The position numbers were made by a program, and so were the translations under genes. From assembly GCA_034687125.1 (NCBI GenBank), contig JAQGBZ010000608.1:1-27255 (forward strand): a stretch of 27,255 bases of DNA. Direction: 5' to 3'. Shown in pieces: positions 18,301 through 27,255 of this stretch (position 1 is the first letter of the stretch; each line of letters starts with the position of its first letter). The notes beneath the pieces were generated by a model. The model was given only the letters and a program-made list of their open reading frames with translations, was not told the origin of the DNA and did not search any database. The DNA comes from Neelides folsomi. Taxonomy: Eukaryota > Arthropoda > Collembola > Neelipleona > Neelidae.

Positions 18301-21300
18301 TTGTGACGGTGGCTGCATCAAATATTTTCATCAAAGAGAGAGATTTTTTTGATGAGATGTGGCTCGTGTCGGTAACGTCCTAGGTACAAGACCAATGCGA
18401 ACCTGCCGTTGAATGTTGGATATATCCACTTTCAATGTTCAAGTAAATGTCACTTATGTATAAAAAATTTAAGTCTGAATGACTTGGTAAATAATAAATT
18501 ATAATAATAATACATTTATTTGAAGTGGTTTGAAGAGGATTACATCCGCTGTTATATTAGTAATTTAACAATTGTAATTATTATATTACTCAATAAATAT
18601 CCTTGGGTCTTTGAGGATGGTTAAAACAGGAAGGCAAAACGTTGTTAAAATGGTATATGTATGTATACTTGTTCGTTTTTATACATCTGAGTGCATTATA
18701 CGTACGAGTAAAAGTATAATTATGATTTTTCTATATTTTTTATGTAACAATGACCTGAATATTTAAATTTGTGATGTTTATTCATGTGAATCATAATAAA
18801 CGATATTGTGCGCAATCTGTGTTGCGTGTAAACACATATTTCAATAACAAAATATTCCATTTCCATTGTACGTATATTTTATGTTACTTATTATAATTTT
18901 CTTGCTTTATAATATTAATCGATACCATATTAACAATTAATAACAAATTTTAAATAAATGTAATTACAAATTACAATTTTTTATTTCCATTTCACAATTA
19001 TAGATTCTAATTTCACAATTAGTGTTTTAAGAAATTAAAATTCGAACAATAAAACAAAATAATGATATTTAAATTTTAGTTAGGAATTGCTATATTATTT
19101 TTAATCATTAGTTGATTAACGTTGATGAAAATTAAGACTTAATTATTAAGTGATTTTAATCAAGCAAATATTCATGCATTATATAGTTGAGCTTGCATAA
19201 ATTTTTTAAGTACACAATCTTAAAATGCTTAACTTTATTTAAGCATAGTTAATTAACCATTTATATCGTCAATTGGGCAAGTGGTTAGTGTAATAGAAAT
19301 ATGTTATAAGATACATATTTCTACAATTGAAACATATTGGTATTTTGTATAAGAATTATTTTTTTCTCCTATACCAAATATATTCACTATGTTGATACAT
19401 GCATTCGTGACCCTTACGGGTTGAATTTTTACAAACTCATAAGTCGTCGTCAATCTGAAACTTCACTGGATCTTAAAGCACACAATTATTTACAACATGT
19501 CAAAATTTCAAATACCGAAATCCATAAATTCCATTTTAAATAGTATGTTAAAAACTAGCCCATTTCTGTGCATAAATGAATAGAAATGAATTTTCCGAGA
19601 TACTGGCTTTTTTTATTAAAGGCTCCATATACATATTTATATAAAGGTAAAATACAATAATAATTAATTTTAATTAACCTATGAATTTGTCGTTTAAAAA
19701 AATTATTGATTTATTTTCTAATATGAGTATTAAATTTTTAAGATTTTTGTAATATTTATAGTGAAGGTGAGGTTGATTGGAGTTGGGATTATTATAAACC
19801 AACGCCGTACATGTCTTCCTATCTTATTGCTATTGTCATCTCTGATTTTACGCACGTTCAACAACCAGGAGAAAACATTTCAGTATTATAAATTATTTGA
19901 TGACATAATTTTTATCCCATTAATCTTTCATCTAATATTTATTCTCTGTTATGTTTAATGACTAATGAAGGCTTATTTAATTTTTTAATGGTAAATTTTT
20001 TAAGAATTTTATTTGGTTTGTTAATATTCATTAATGAAATTTTTTCCAGACATGGGGCGTTCCAGAATTAATTGCAAAGGGCGGTGGAGATTATTCTTTG
20101 GGAGTTAATTCGAGAGCTTTAGATTATTTTGAAGATTTGTTTGGTATAAATTACCCGCTTGACAAACTTGATTCAGCGGCTATTCCCGATTTTGAATCTG
20201 GCGCCATGGAAAATTGGGGTCTTGTTTTATATCGGTAAAGGAACATTAAAATGATTTAAATTGTCGATTGCTAAAAATTTTAAAAGATGCCCATTTTTAA
20301 TGATAATAAAAATCAAATAAGTTTTTAACAACATAAATAAATTATTTCTTAATTTAAGGGAGGACTTTTTACTTGTATTTCCCGGTGAAACGTTAGAAAG
20401 TGCGAGAAAGCTTGTTACTTTGGTGATAAACCATGAATTAGTTCATTTCTGGTTTGGTAATTTAGTCACAATGGAATGGTGGGATCACATTTGGCTAAAC
20501 GAAGGGTGATTTTAAAAATAACAATTAAATATCTAAATAAGTATTCTATTGCTAAAATACTAATAAAGAATACTCCTTATAATTAATTAGTTTCGCAAGA
20601 TATTTCCAATATCTTGGTTCAGAAGTCACTCAACCGGAATTCAAAGGGCGTGACACGATTATAACTGATACAATTTATCCAGCATTTCGTTATGACGCTT
20701 TGGACGTTTCTGTTGAGCTCACAAATCCAATTGAAATCCCGACAGTTATTATTTACGATAAAGGAGCTTCACTGCTCAACATGATCTCTGCTTTTTTAAC
20801 TGAAACGACCCTAATCAGCGCGCTTAGAATTTATCTCAATGATCAGTGAGTTGAAACAATTATTTACTACCTACATACAACATTAATAATTAATATACAC
20901 CGCACCAAAAACATTTTGAATTGGTATTATATTTGTGAAATTTTAAATTTTAGCCAATATGGAAATACAATTCAAGATGATCTCTTTGACGTTCTTACAA
21001 CAGAAGGTCACCGTAATGGAACTCTCCCACCACAGTTTGATATGAAGGAAGTGATGAGAAGTTGGACAATGAAACCCGGATTTCCATTAATTCGAATTAC
21101 TCGCTCAAGATTGTCAAATCAAACAATTTATGTTTCACAGGTTGGAAAAATATAAAAAATACAATTTACATGTTAAATTTAATACTAGTATGTTTACACC
21201 TATCATTTATCAATTCACATATAATATACATATATATATCTTATACCGTACGTTATATTTGATATTATTTGTAAATTTATGATATATGAGGGTTAATCCT

Positions 21301-23395
21301 CCATGTTTGATTTTAAAGGAGCGCTATTTTTCAAACCCCCAAACAACAGCAAATTCAGGAAACGTTCAAGGAGATCTTTGGTGGGTTCCGATTTCCTATA
21401 TAAGCCAACAAAATCCAACATTTGATACTGAATCTTTGAGACCAAAATTTTGGCTTGAGAGTTCTCAACCTATCAATTATTTTAATATTACTGATCAAGG
21501 ATGGATTCTTGTTAACCCTGGACATTCTGGTAAAAATAATCTAAATTGAGATTGATAAAACTTGTGTTTATAAAGCTTCAACTTCAGCTATATATTTATA
21601 ATCAATAATATTTATAAACCGCATCAATAACAATAATGAAATACTATTTATATATATATAATTTTTATAAACATTGAATTTTTAAGGATATTTCCGTGTT
21701 TTATATGAACCTGAATTTACACAACAGCTAAAAGAACAACTTGATTCAAATCATTCGTTAATTCCTCATGGAAGTCGAAGTCAGCTCTTGGACGATTATT
21801 TTAATTTTGCATTTTCAAGTAATTGGGATTAATCTTATTAAGCCTATAATCATATATTTTATATAACTAATTTATAACATAACATTATTCACCTACTCTA
21901 TTATGTATTTTTATTATATTTGTGAATTACTTATTGATTTTTTAGAATATGATAAAATTGAAACTGCATTGGAGTTCACAACTTATTTAAACAAAGAAGA
22001 CGATTACACAGTTTGGAATCCCGTTTTATTCCATTTAAGAACACAAATTAACCTTCTTAGCGGAAACCCTAATTTCGAATCATTTAGAGTTAATTATTTT
22101 GAGTCATTTTGTACTTGGCTACCTATTCATATTATTATAATTACAAATTAATTTAGCTATAATTAATTATTTACCTATATTAACAAATTCAAAATTATCT
22201 ATGATTTTAGATTTATTTACTTGAAAAATTTTCGGGAGCGCTTCAATTACTCGGATTTAGACAAGAATCGACAGACAAAGGGTTGCCAGTTATTTTGAGA
22301 GCAAATCTTCTTGAGCACGTGTGTTCATTTGATCATAGTGACAATAGTGAATGCTTCGAGTACATGGAAGATCTTTTAACAGAATGGAACAATAACTTAC
22401 AAAATCCGTATGGAATTAAAACTTACCCAACTCTCTTTAAATCATCATTAAAAATTTAATTTTTAATTAATTCTAATCTAGAGTTCCAGTAGACATTCGT
22501 GATACAATGTACTGCGCAATGGTTGCAAGTCAAATGGGCATTACATTCGCTTATGATAAATACTGGGAAGAAAGTGGAATAGAAAAACGACGTTGGCTTC
22601 ATGCTCTAACATGTGGACTTGATCCTGCATATATCGACAAGTAAAAATTCCACGTTTTAAATAAACAACTGTCCTTGTAATTACATTAATTGTTATTTGG
22701 TGTAATATTTATAATATTTTTAAATCTTCACTTTACTTTCAGCTTATTGGATGAAGTATTCGATGATGCTGTAATCTTATTTGATGACGTGATTCCCGTT
22801 CTTTCTCGTCTTGCCTCTAATAGACTCATGAGAACAAAATTGATACAATTTATTGATGAAAATTTTGAAAAACTTGCCATATAGTAATTGAAATAATTAA
22901 TTTGTTGAACTCAATTAATAAATCTCTATATTTTTGTTGAGTTTTTGTATTTTATGTAAACTGGCTTATGCTTTTTAATTGAAATTTTATTGAATTTAGT
23001 TTGGATGGAGTGAATGTATTTTCAAGCGTCATTAATTCTCTTGCGAATTTTTACAGCAGCAACAATGAACTTGAAAGAGTAAGTACCTATTTTCACGTTT
23101 ATTAATAGCATAATATATACCACTTTAAATGTAGCGTATAAATGCTATACCTATATAAAATTACTTGCCCTATTTGATTTGATTTCCAATATTATTTAAT
23201 TAAAAAATCACATTCTAACCAGTAATAATTTTACAGGTTACAGCTTTCGTAGAGAATCATCATGAAAAGTTAGATACAGTTATGGAATCCATCCAAGTTT
23301 CAATTGCTAAAATTAGGGACAATGTCGAATGGGTCAATAGCTTTGGAAATGACATTTTAGCATGGACAGCAAAAAATCAAGTCAACCACAAATAA
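15371..23395 (+). CDS. secreted M1-family aminopeptidase N
   Basis: Sixteen exons: 15371-15694, 15769-15986, 16110-16265, 19762-19882, 20050-20234, 20359-20505, 20591-20845, 20954-21140, 21319-21529, 21687-21818, 21946-22088, 22211-22407, 22482-22640, 22743-22883, 23000-23078, 23237-23395. All are GT-AG and phase-consistent, giving 937 aa. It is a zinc metallo-exopeptidase that removes N-terminal residues from peptides. Visible features: signal peptide 1-19; the substrate-recognition motif GAMEN at 324-328; HELVH at 360-364 with the third zinc ligand Glu383 in WLNEG (exact HEXXH-x18-E spacing); catalytic Tyr439 in YDKGAS; and the ERAP1-like C-terminal domain. Phe follows the HEXXH motif where most relatives have Gln (HELAHQWFGN). 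The C-terminus has no hydrophobic tail, so no GPI anchor is predicted, unlike many insect gut aminopeptidases. The exon 3-4 junction is the least certain part: it chooses AT^GTACGT over a stronger-looking donor 4 bases on, because only the former keeps the frame. Confidence 0.93.
16371..16765. mobile_element. foldback MITE-like element with long imperfect inverted repeats
   Basis: The left arm (about 16371-16490, starting cagggtggcc) is matched in reverse complement by the right arm (about 16640-16765, ending cccacccg). The inner parts are clearest: 'acttttatgtttatg' at about 16428-16442 pairs with 'cataaacataaaagt' at about 16711-16725, and 'ccgttaacc' pairs with 'ggtcaacgg'. No transposase is encoded, so it would be a non-autonomous element. 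The CAGGGTGG start suggests mariner/Tc1 or a related superfamily, which is an inference from the end sequence alone. A TA target duplication was not confirmed. Confidence 0.65.
16849..17555. mobile_element. possible non-autonomous element bounded by inverted subrepeats
   Basis: The left end has two tandem-like copies of 'ggctatYcaaagtggatatg' (16849-16868 and 16883-16902). The right end (17525-17555) reads the same motif inverted (catatccact...ggatagcc). The roughly 620 bp between has no coding sequence but contains a small GC-rich hairpin at 17101-17142 (ccgttg/caacgg). The pattern fits a short DNA transposon with subterminal repeats. Exact ends and target duplications could not be set. Confidence 0.45.
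17682..17907 (+). pseudogene. unidentified coding-like relic inside the aminopeptidase intron
   Basis: One frame reads from '[19 protein letters not shown]' through 'GLIYDIEFP', meets a single TGA near 17790, then continues in the same frame with '[17 protein letters not shown]' and '[15 protein letters not shown]' to a TAA. Composition and residue mix are much more protein-like than the surrounding intron, where frames of this length are rare. I do not recognise the family. It could be a decayed exon of an inserted gene or of a transposon, or chance. Confidence 0.35.
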
Positions 23396-23415
23396 TTTAA
23401 ATTTTTCAAATAGTT

Positions 23416-23421
23416 AATAAA
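23416..23421 (+). terminator. candidate poly(A) signal of the aminopeptidase gene
   Basis: AATAAA 21 bases past the stop codon, at a usual distance. The receptor-tail relic begins only about 7 bases further on, so the duplicated DNA abuts the end of this gene. Confidence 0.55.
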
Positions 23422-23427
23422 AATGAT

Positions 23428-23589
23428 GACTAATAAAAAGCGAGAAAATGAAATGGGAGGATTTGAAGAACTGAAATTAAGCTCCCATACATTATCTATT
23501 GCATTTGCCATATTAGGAATCCTCCTTTTTATTTCAATGTTTATTTTTACAATAGAATTTTCATATGGATGGGGAAGATTAGATTAGAC
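23428..23589 (+). pseudogene. relic of an IR-like receptor C-terminus, part 1
   Basis: The sequence encodes KRENEMGGFE, then LKLSSHTL and a membrane helix ending FIFTIEF. This matches residues about 643-682 of the intact receptor at 9595-11715 closely in protein and DNA, with one codon inserted in the helix. The frame then runs out of similarity and stops at a TAG near 23585. It is the last quarter of the channel without any of the rest. The remainder of the tail is found about 860 bp downstream (24440-24530). Confidence 0.85.
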
Positions 23590-23590
23590 G

Positions 23591-23624
23591 CCTTGTTCGA
23601 ATAAACACCCTGTTCGAATAAACG
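23591..23624. repeat. two tandem copies of a 17-bp unit
   Basis: The units at 23591-23607 and 23608-23624 differ at 2 positions (core tgttcgaataaac). They lie immediately inside the left junction of the inserted lipocalin-containing segment. Confidence 0.8.
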
Positions 23625-23855
23625 CCCCTATTATTTACATAGGTAGATATGCTCATTGTTGTATGTTAAACTTAACAGCTATTGAAACATTCAAAAATAT
23701 GACAGTAATTGCAGTAAAGTGGTGATGGGGTTAAATTATCTTACACATAATTTCCACTTCAAACATATTTAAAGCCATGTTTGACCAAATATATGTTATA
23801 ATTTGGGGAAAAGTTAAAGAACTTCCAGTGTCATCTGCGCTTTGACAAGTTGACC

Positions 23856-24184
23856 ATGTTAAAGATATTCTTGTTGTGTTTCCTCACGACTTTGGTCGTT
23901 GGGATTGAACATTAATGCAAATTTCGCAGTCAACCTGGCATTGAGCTGAGCGGGGTAAGAGCAAGAGCTAATTATGATTCTAATATTACTAAATTTTAAT
24001 TACACTATATTAATATACTCTTTTAAAATTAAAAACTTAAAATTTTTACTATTTAATTATCTAAAAGGAAAAGCTACTATTTTATTTCAGATTCTTGGTT
24101 GGTGGAATTTCCAACAAATGGTGATTAGCTGATAAGTTTCAACCAATTGATCAAATGCATAGTGATTGCGAACATAAATATTAA
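23856..24184 (+). pseudogene. truncated lipocalin pseudogene (copy of the gene at 25084)
   Basis: Near-identical to the start of the intact lipocalin gene: same 5' flank from about 23740, same signal peptide coding, same first donor (gggtaagagc) and second-exon start at 24091. Codon 20 is changed from AAA to TAA (23913-23915). After the sequence for WWNFQQM the copy jumps directly to the last codons of exon 3 (FQPIDQMH...DCEH), so about 510 bp equivalent to 25329-25840 is missing, including intron 2 and the whole core of the barrel. The AATAAA of the parent is retained at 24207. The copy cannot make a lipocalin. Confidence 0.88.
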
Positions 24185-24439
24185 TAATTATTTGAAATTA
24201 CATAAAATAAATATAATGGTACTATCGTATAATCGTACATTTGTCAATTTTTTAAATTACATATTTCATTTTTGATAAGCATCATAAAATTGTTTTGAGA
24301 CTGATATTTACATTGGTGTATACATATATGATATTATTATGGGTACTTAATTGATAATAAGTACTAGTATATGCTAAAACTTACATATAACAATGAATAA
24401 ATACTAAATAATTTCATATGGATGGGAAATAAGATAGAC

Positions 24440-24530
24440 AAAAGTAATAAGATGGAAAACATTTAGACAAAATCAAACTCAATAACTCACCACAAATCCG
24501 GTCTATATGTTTCTAAGATAAAAAATCTAA
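24440..24530 (+). pseudogene. relic of an IR-like receptor C-terminus, part 2
   Basis: This stretch aligns with the last codons and 3' flank of the receptor at 11650-11722: 'tggaaaacatttagacaaaatc' against 'tgaaaaccatttaaacaaaatc', and 'ctatatgtttctaagataaaaa' identically. Small indels shift the frame. It continues the similarity that ends at about 23560, so one receptor tail has been split by an inserted segment of about 850 bp. The two junctions share the sequence tttcatatggatggg (23558 and 24412). Confidence 0.8.
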
Positions 24531-25020
24531 AGGATATATATAAAAATGAACATCTTTAATCTTTAAACAAAAATGTTATTTAAATGTACATACCTATTAT
24601 AATTTCTTTTATGTTTTACAAACTTAATCATTATAACTATTTATATTAAACGCTCATGTATTATACGTTATTCATTTCCCCCAAATAATTGCATTGATCA
24701 TTGATCCATTTACCAATAGAATTTGGTAATTGAAAATATGAAGAGGATGGACTTTGACTTATTGATTTGGCATTGACGCAAGAAGCTGTTGATTGAAAAA
24801 GCTCGTACGGTGGGGGATATTGCATCTACCGATTTACTGTTTACGTATGTTCAATTGAATTTTTTATCAAATAACTTAAACGATAAGAACTTTTCATGAT
24901 GTTAAATGATTGAAATTTTGATTAGTTCACTTATATAAAAGTTAAGTAAATTAATTAGTAAATATAAATTGTTATACGTAATTTCCACTTCAATCACCTT
25001 GAAAACCTTGTTTAACCACA
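24531..25020. other. spacer upstream of the lipocalin gene
   Basis: No gene is recognised. A short stretch at 24739-24840 reads as a possible peptide (KLLIEKARTVGDIASTDLLFTY) but contains an in-frame TGA and matches nothing I know. From about 24975 the sequence becomes similar to the flank of the pseudogene copy (23745 onward). Confidence 0.45.
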
Positions 25021-25060
25021 TATATATAATTTGGGGAAAAGTTAAAGAACTCCCAGTGTC
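25021..25060 (+). promoter_or_regulatory. candidate core promoter of the lipocalin gene
   Basis: TATATATAAT at 25021-25030 is followed about 30 bases later by CCAGTGTC (25053-25060), resembling an arthropod initiator. The start codon follows at 25084. The segment 'ataatttggggaaaagttaaagaac' is almost unchanged in the pseudogene copy (around 23797), which supports shared ancestry but not function. Confidence 0.4.
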
Positions 25061-25083
25061 ATCAACACTTTGACAAATTGACC

Positions 25084-25886
25084 ATGTTGAAGATATTCTT
25101 GTTGTGTTTCCTCACGACTTTGGTCGTTGGGATTGAACATAAATGCAAATTTCGCAGTCAACCTGGCATTGAACTGAGCGGGGTAAGAGCAAGAGCTAAT
25201 TACTTAATTTAATTACAAATTACAATACAATGTACTATTTTTACAAAAACTTTCAATTATATTTAATTATCTTAAAAGCATTTTTAATTTATTTCAGATT
25301 CTTGGATGGTGGAATTTCCAACAAATGGTAATTGACTGCATTGATCTGTCTGATCCTGTTTGTCACGGACTCGACCGATGGATTCCCGAAGCAAAAGAGT
25401 TCTGTCTTGCTATGGATTTTCAAGAAGACAAAAATTCTCATAAATTCACTCACGTTTCTCGTTTGCACTATAACTTTTTCGGTCACAACGAAATGCCCTA
25501 CGGTGTGAATGTTGTTGATGAACACAATGCTGGGCTTTTACGGACCGTGCCAGCATTTTTGGATGAAGAATTTCACGGTAAAAGATTGAAGAGATAGATT
25601 CATTAATTTCGAACGTTAATTGGATAATTTGGATAAAATGAGATAAAAATTTTATAATGAATTTTTAGATACTCAAGAACTCCATATTATCCATACTGAT
25701 TATCACAACACTGCTTTGATCGCCACTTGTCATAATAATACCATTTTCGCTGGTATGTTGAGCAGAGGAAGGGAACCTTTAGATAGAGAAATTGTTTCTC
25801 TTTATACCCAACTTGCACAAAAGAACGGATTCTACAGTAAATTTCAACCAATTGATCATATGCATTACGATTGCGATCATGAATAA
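25084..25886 (+). CDS. secreted lipocalin-like protein
   Basis: Three exons, 25084-25182, 25298-25577 and 25669-25886, GT-AG and phase-consistent, give 198 aa, typical for lipocalins. Residues 1-16 are a signal peptide (IFLLCFLTTLVVG). The mature part starts with Cys21. The family's first conserved block is represented weakly by GILGWWNFQQM (33-43). The second is clear: HTDYHNTALIATC (135-147), like the TDY...C strand of apolipoprotein D. The third is SRGREPLDREI (158-168), followed by the usual end QKNGFYSKFQPIDHMHYDC. Several Cys (21, 47, 55, 147, 195) could form the usual disulfides. Lipocalins are extracellular beta-barrels that carry small hydrophobic ligands; the ligand here is unknown. 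AATAAA follows at 25911. A truncated duplicate lies 1.2 kb upstream. Confidence 0.8.
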
Positions 25887-25910
25887 TTTTTTATAATGAC
25901 ATTATGACAA

Positions 25911-25916
25911 AATAAA
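25911..25916 (+). terminator. candidate poly(A) signal of the lipocalin gene
   Basis: AATAAA 25 bases past the stop codon. It is conserved in the pseudogene copy at 24207-24212. Confidence 0.55.
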
Positions 25917-26142
25917 TATAATTGTAATCGTATTATAAATTGTCAAGTCAAATTATTTCATTTATTGGTAAAGCATCATAAATCTGTTTTGATTTTACAA
26001 TACATAAATGCTTAAACTGTAGAGTATAACGTAGACTATACTCTACATATAATATTTCTGACATTTACATTGGTGTACTTATTTTAAGTATACAGTTACT
26101 TCGCTAACAGACAATATCTCTAAAGTCTGTTAGCAATTATCA

Positions 26143-27000
26143 TCACTCAACGTTCCCTCGTAAACTATCTTTGTTATCATTTGAACAATTGTTTCTCCTG
26201 CAGTGCTCAAGTAGAGAATTTGAATGTTTATATCTCTTTGTGCAAACCATACATTTAAATGGCTTTTATTTTGAATGACTTCTAATATGATATTCTAGAT
26301 CAGGATTTACATAATATCTTTTTGAACAAAATGTACAAGTTGATGGTTTTTCATTCGTATGAGTTTCAATATGTTTGGTTAATCTAGTTCTCTCCATAAA
26401 TCTCAAAGTAACATTTAAATGGTCGTTCTCCGATGTGAATTACGATATGCCGATATTGATGTTGAGTTTGTTTAAATAACTTGCCACAAAATATGCACTT
26501 GTATGGTTTTTTCATTGTGTGGTTTTTCATATGAATATTCATGTCAACAAAATATTGTTTACAGAAATAACATTTGGTGTTTCTTTCTTGATTAGTGGAA
26601 ACGTGAAGTTTCGTGTGCTTCTTGCAATGTTCTGATCTGGTAAAACTTTTCTCACAAAATGTACATTTGTATGGTTTTTCGTTTAAATAAATTTGTTTGT
26701 GAATCCTTAATTGATATACATCCGCAAATTATTTTTCACAAAACAAATATTTGAATTTTTTAACTCCTTGACGTCTATTTTCGTGAGATAAGTGTCCACT
26801 TTGTACAAAGCATTTTCACAAAATTTGCACTTGAATGGTTTTAATCCACTGTGAATTCTTTTATGAACATTTAAGGAACTTTTGGCAGTAAATAGAATAT
26901 TACATTGGTATTTCTATTCACCGATATGGATTCTCAAGTGGCTTTCTAATGCTGCCAGAGAAGGAATGGACTTAGAACAAAAGTTGCATTTGTATACCAT
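26143..27000 (-). pseudogene. multi-finger C2H2 zinc finger protein, decayed
   Basis: From an ATG at 27000 the minus strand encodes about ten C2H2 zinc finger units in series, such as YKCNFC...SHLRIH, YKCTFC...KKHTKLH, YKCIFC...RHIVIH and STCTFC...YHIRSH. They are joined by TGEKP-like linkers (LNEKPYK, GERPFK). Stops interrupt the frame at 26914-26916, 26729-26731 and 26266-26268. Frameshifts occur near 26811-26815 and 26395-26410. Several fingers have lost a Cys or His (for example YQCNILF). Proteins of this type bind DNA as transcription factors, but this copy cannot make a full protein. No intron that would bypass the breaks is apparent. It is probably a duplicate or retrocopy of an active gene elsewhere. 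Confidence 0.88.
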
Positions 27001-27203
27001 TTTATTATTTGTAATGATTTATTAGATTAGTACTTATGTTGTGTTCCTAACTAATATATATAGCACTCAATTATTGTTACTGTTATTCTATACATTAAAA
27101 ATTAATATTTAATTATCAAATAAAATTTTGTAAAATTATATTACTATTGACCCACACCAAAAGTACTCCAACTTTAAGTATAATACCGTATTCGCCCATG
27201 ATT

Positions 27204-27248
27204 TGTCCCGGGCCCAATTTATGTCCGGGCCCAATTTATGTCCGGGGG
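27204..27248. repeat. GC-rich tandem repeat, 17-18 bp unit
   Basis: Units at 27204-27221 and 27222-27238 (tgtccgggcccaattta) and a partial third at 27239-27248. The unit contains the palindrome GGGCCC. This is strikingly GC-rich compared with the rest of the window and continues to the window edge, so its full extent is unknown. Confidence 0.8.
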
Positions 27249-27255
27249 TGGAACC

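Larger units (their letters stand above)
16266..19761 (+). other. large intron 3 of the aminopeptidase gene, repeat-filled
   Basis: At 3.5 kb it is far longer than the other introns of this gene (about 50-180 bp). It lies between the exon encoding WLVTTQFQ...[10 protein letters not shown] and the exon encoding [22 protein letters not shown]. It contains a foldback element (16371-16765), a second inverted-repeat pair (16849-17555), a coding-like relic (17682-17907), a GC-richer spot at 18300-18420, and otherwise AT-rich sequence. A 68-codon open frame at 19337-19543 shows no family features. I saw no missing aminopeptidase exon inside it. Confidence 0.75.

Noticed and set aside
19337..19543. 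68-codon open frame in the aminopeptidase intron
   Set aside because: No family similarity recognised, and no flanking splice sites give a phase-correct extra exon between the two modelled aminopeptidase exons.
23428..23589. Treating the receptor-tail similarity as an extra exon of a functional receptor gene
   Set aside because: No upstream channel exons exist nearby, the frame ends in unrelated sequence, and the remaining tail is displaced and frameshifted.
1..27255. tRNA, rRNA, CRISPR array or phage-like modules
   Set aside because: No cloverleaf with conserved T-loop bases, no ribosomal RNA signature and no regularly spaced repeats were seen on reading. A covariance-model scan would be needed to exclude small RNAs.

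Overview
This window is nuclear DNA from an arthropod, most likely a hexapod. It is strongly AT-rich. Most genes are split by many short introns (about 50-120 bp) with GT-AG borders. It carries an ionotropic-receptor-like protein, a family known from protostomes, together with lipocalin, aminopeptidase N and mariner-type sequences. A springtail or similar hexapod is my guess only. No rRNA, tRNA, CRISPR or bacterial-style operon was seen.

Layout, left to right. 1-2500: a repeat-rich flank with a hairpin, a broken mariner-type transposase and a diverged direct repeat. 2524-3568 (-): mitochondrial short-chain dehydrogenase of the HSD17B10 type, 3 exons, 262 aa. 4366-8461 (-): a 14-exon gene for the pyruvate dehydrogenase phosphatase regulatory subunit (PDPR), 879 aa, with one GC-AG intron. 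9595-11715 (+): an intronless divergent ionotropic receptor, 706 aa. 12274-12741 (+): ZNF593/Bud20-type ribosome-biogenesis zinc finger protein, 2 exons, 127 aa. 13447-14892 (+): failed-axon-connections (FAXC)-like protein, 6 exons, 297 aa. 15371-23395 (+): a secreted M1 aminopeptidase N, 16 exons, 937 aa, whose 3.5 kb third intron holds repeat elements and an unidentified coding-like relic. 23428-25886 (+): a duplicated area where a relic of the ionotropic receptor tail is split by a truncated lipocalin pseudogene, followed by an intact 3-exon lipocalin gene of 198 aa. 26143-27000 (-): a decayed multi-finger C2H2 zinc finger pseudogene. The window ends in a short GC-rich tandem repeat.

The multi-exon models were built by hand. 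Splice sites were chosen so that phase is kept across every junction and the joined protein follows its family. The final lengths fit the families (about 880 aa for PDPR, about 260 aa for HSD17B10), which supports the models.

HSD17B10 and PDPR are neighbours on the same strand and both families act in the mitochondrion; otherwise the genes do not form an evident pathway. I did not find a clearly new biological system. The most unusual parts are the nested duplication at 23.4-25.9 kb, the GC-AG intron in PDPR, the very divergent single-exon receptor, and the unexplained coding-like stretch in the aminopeptidase intron.
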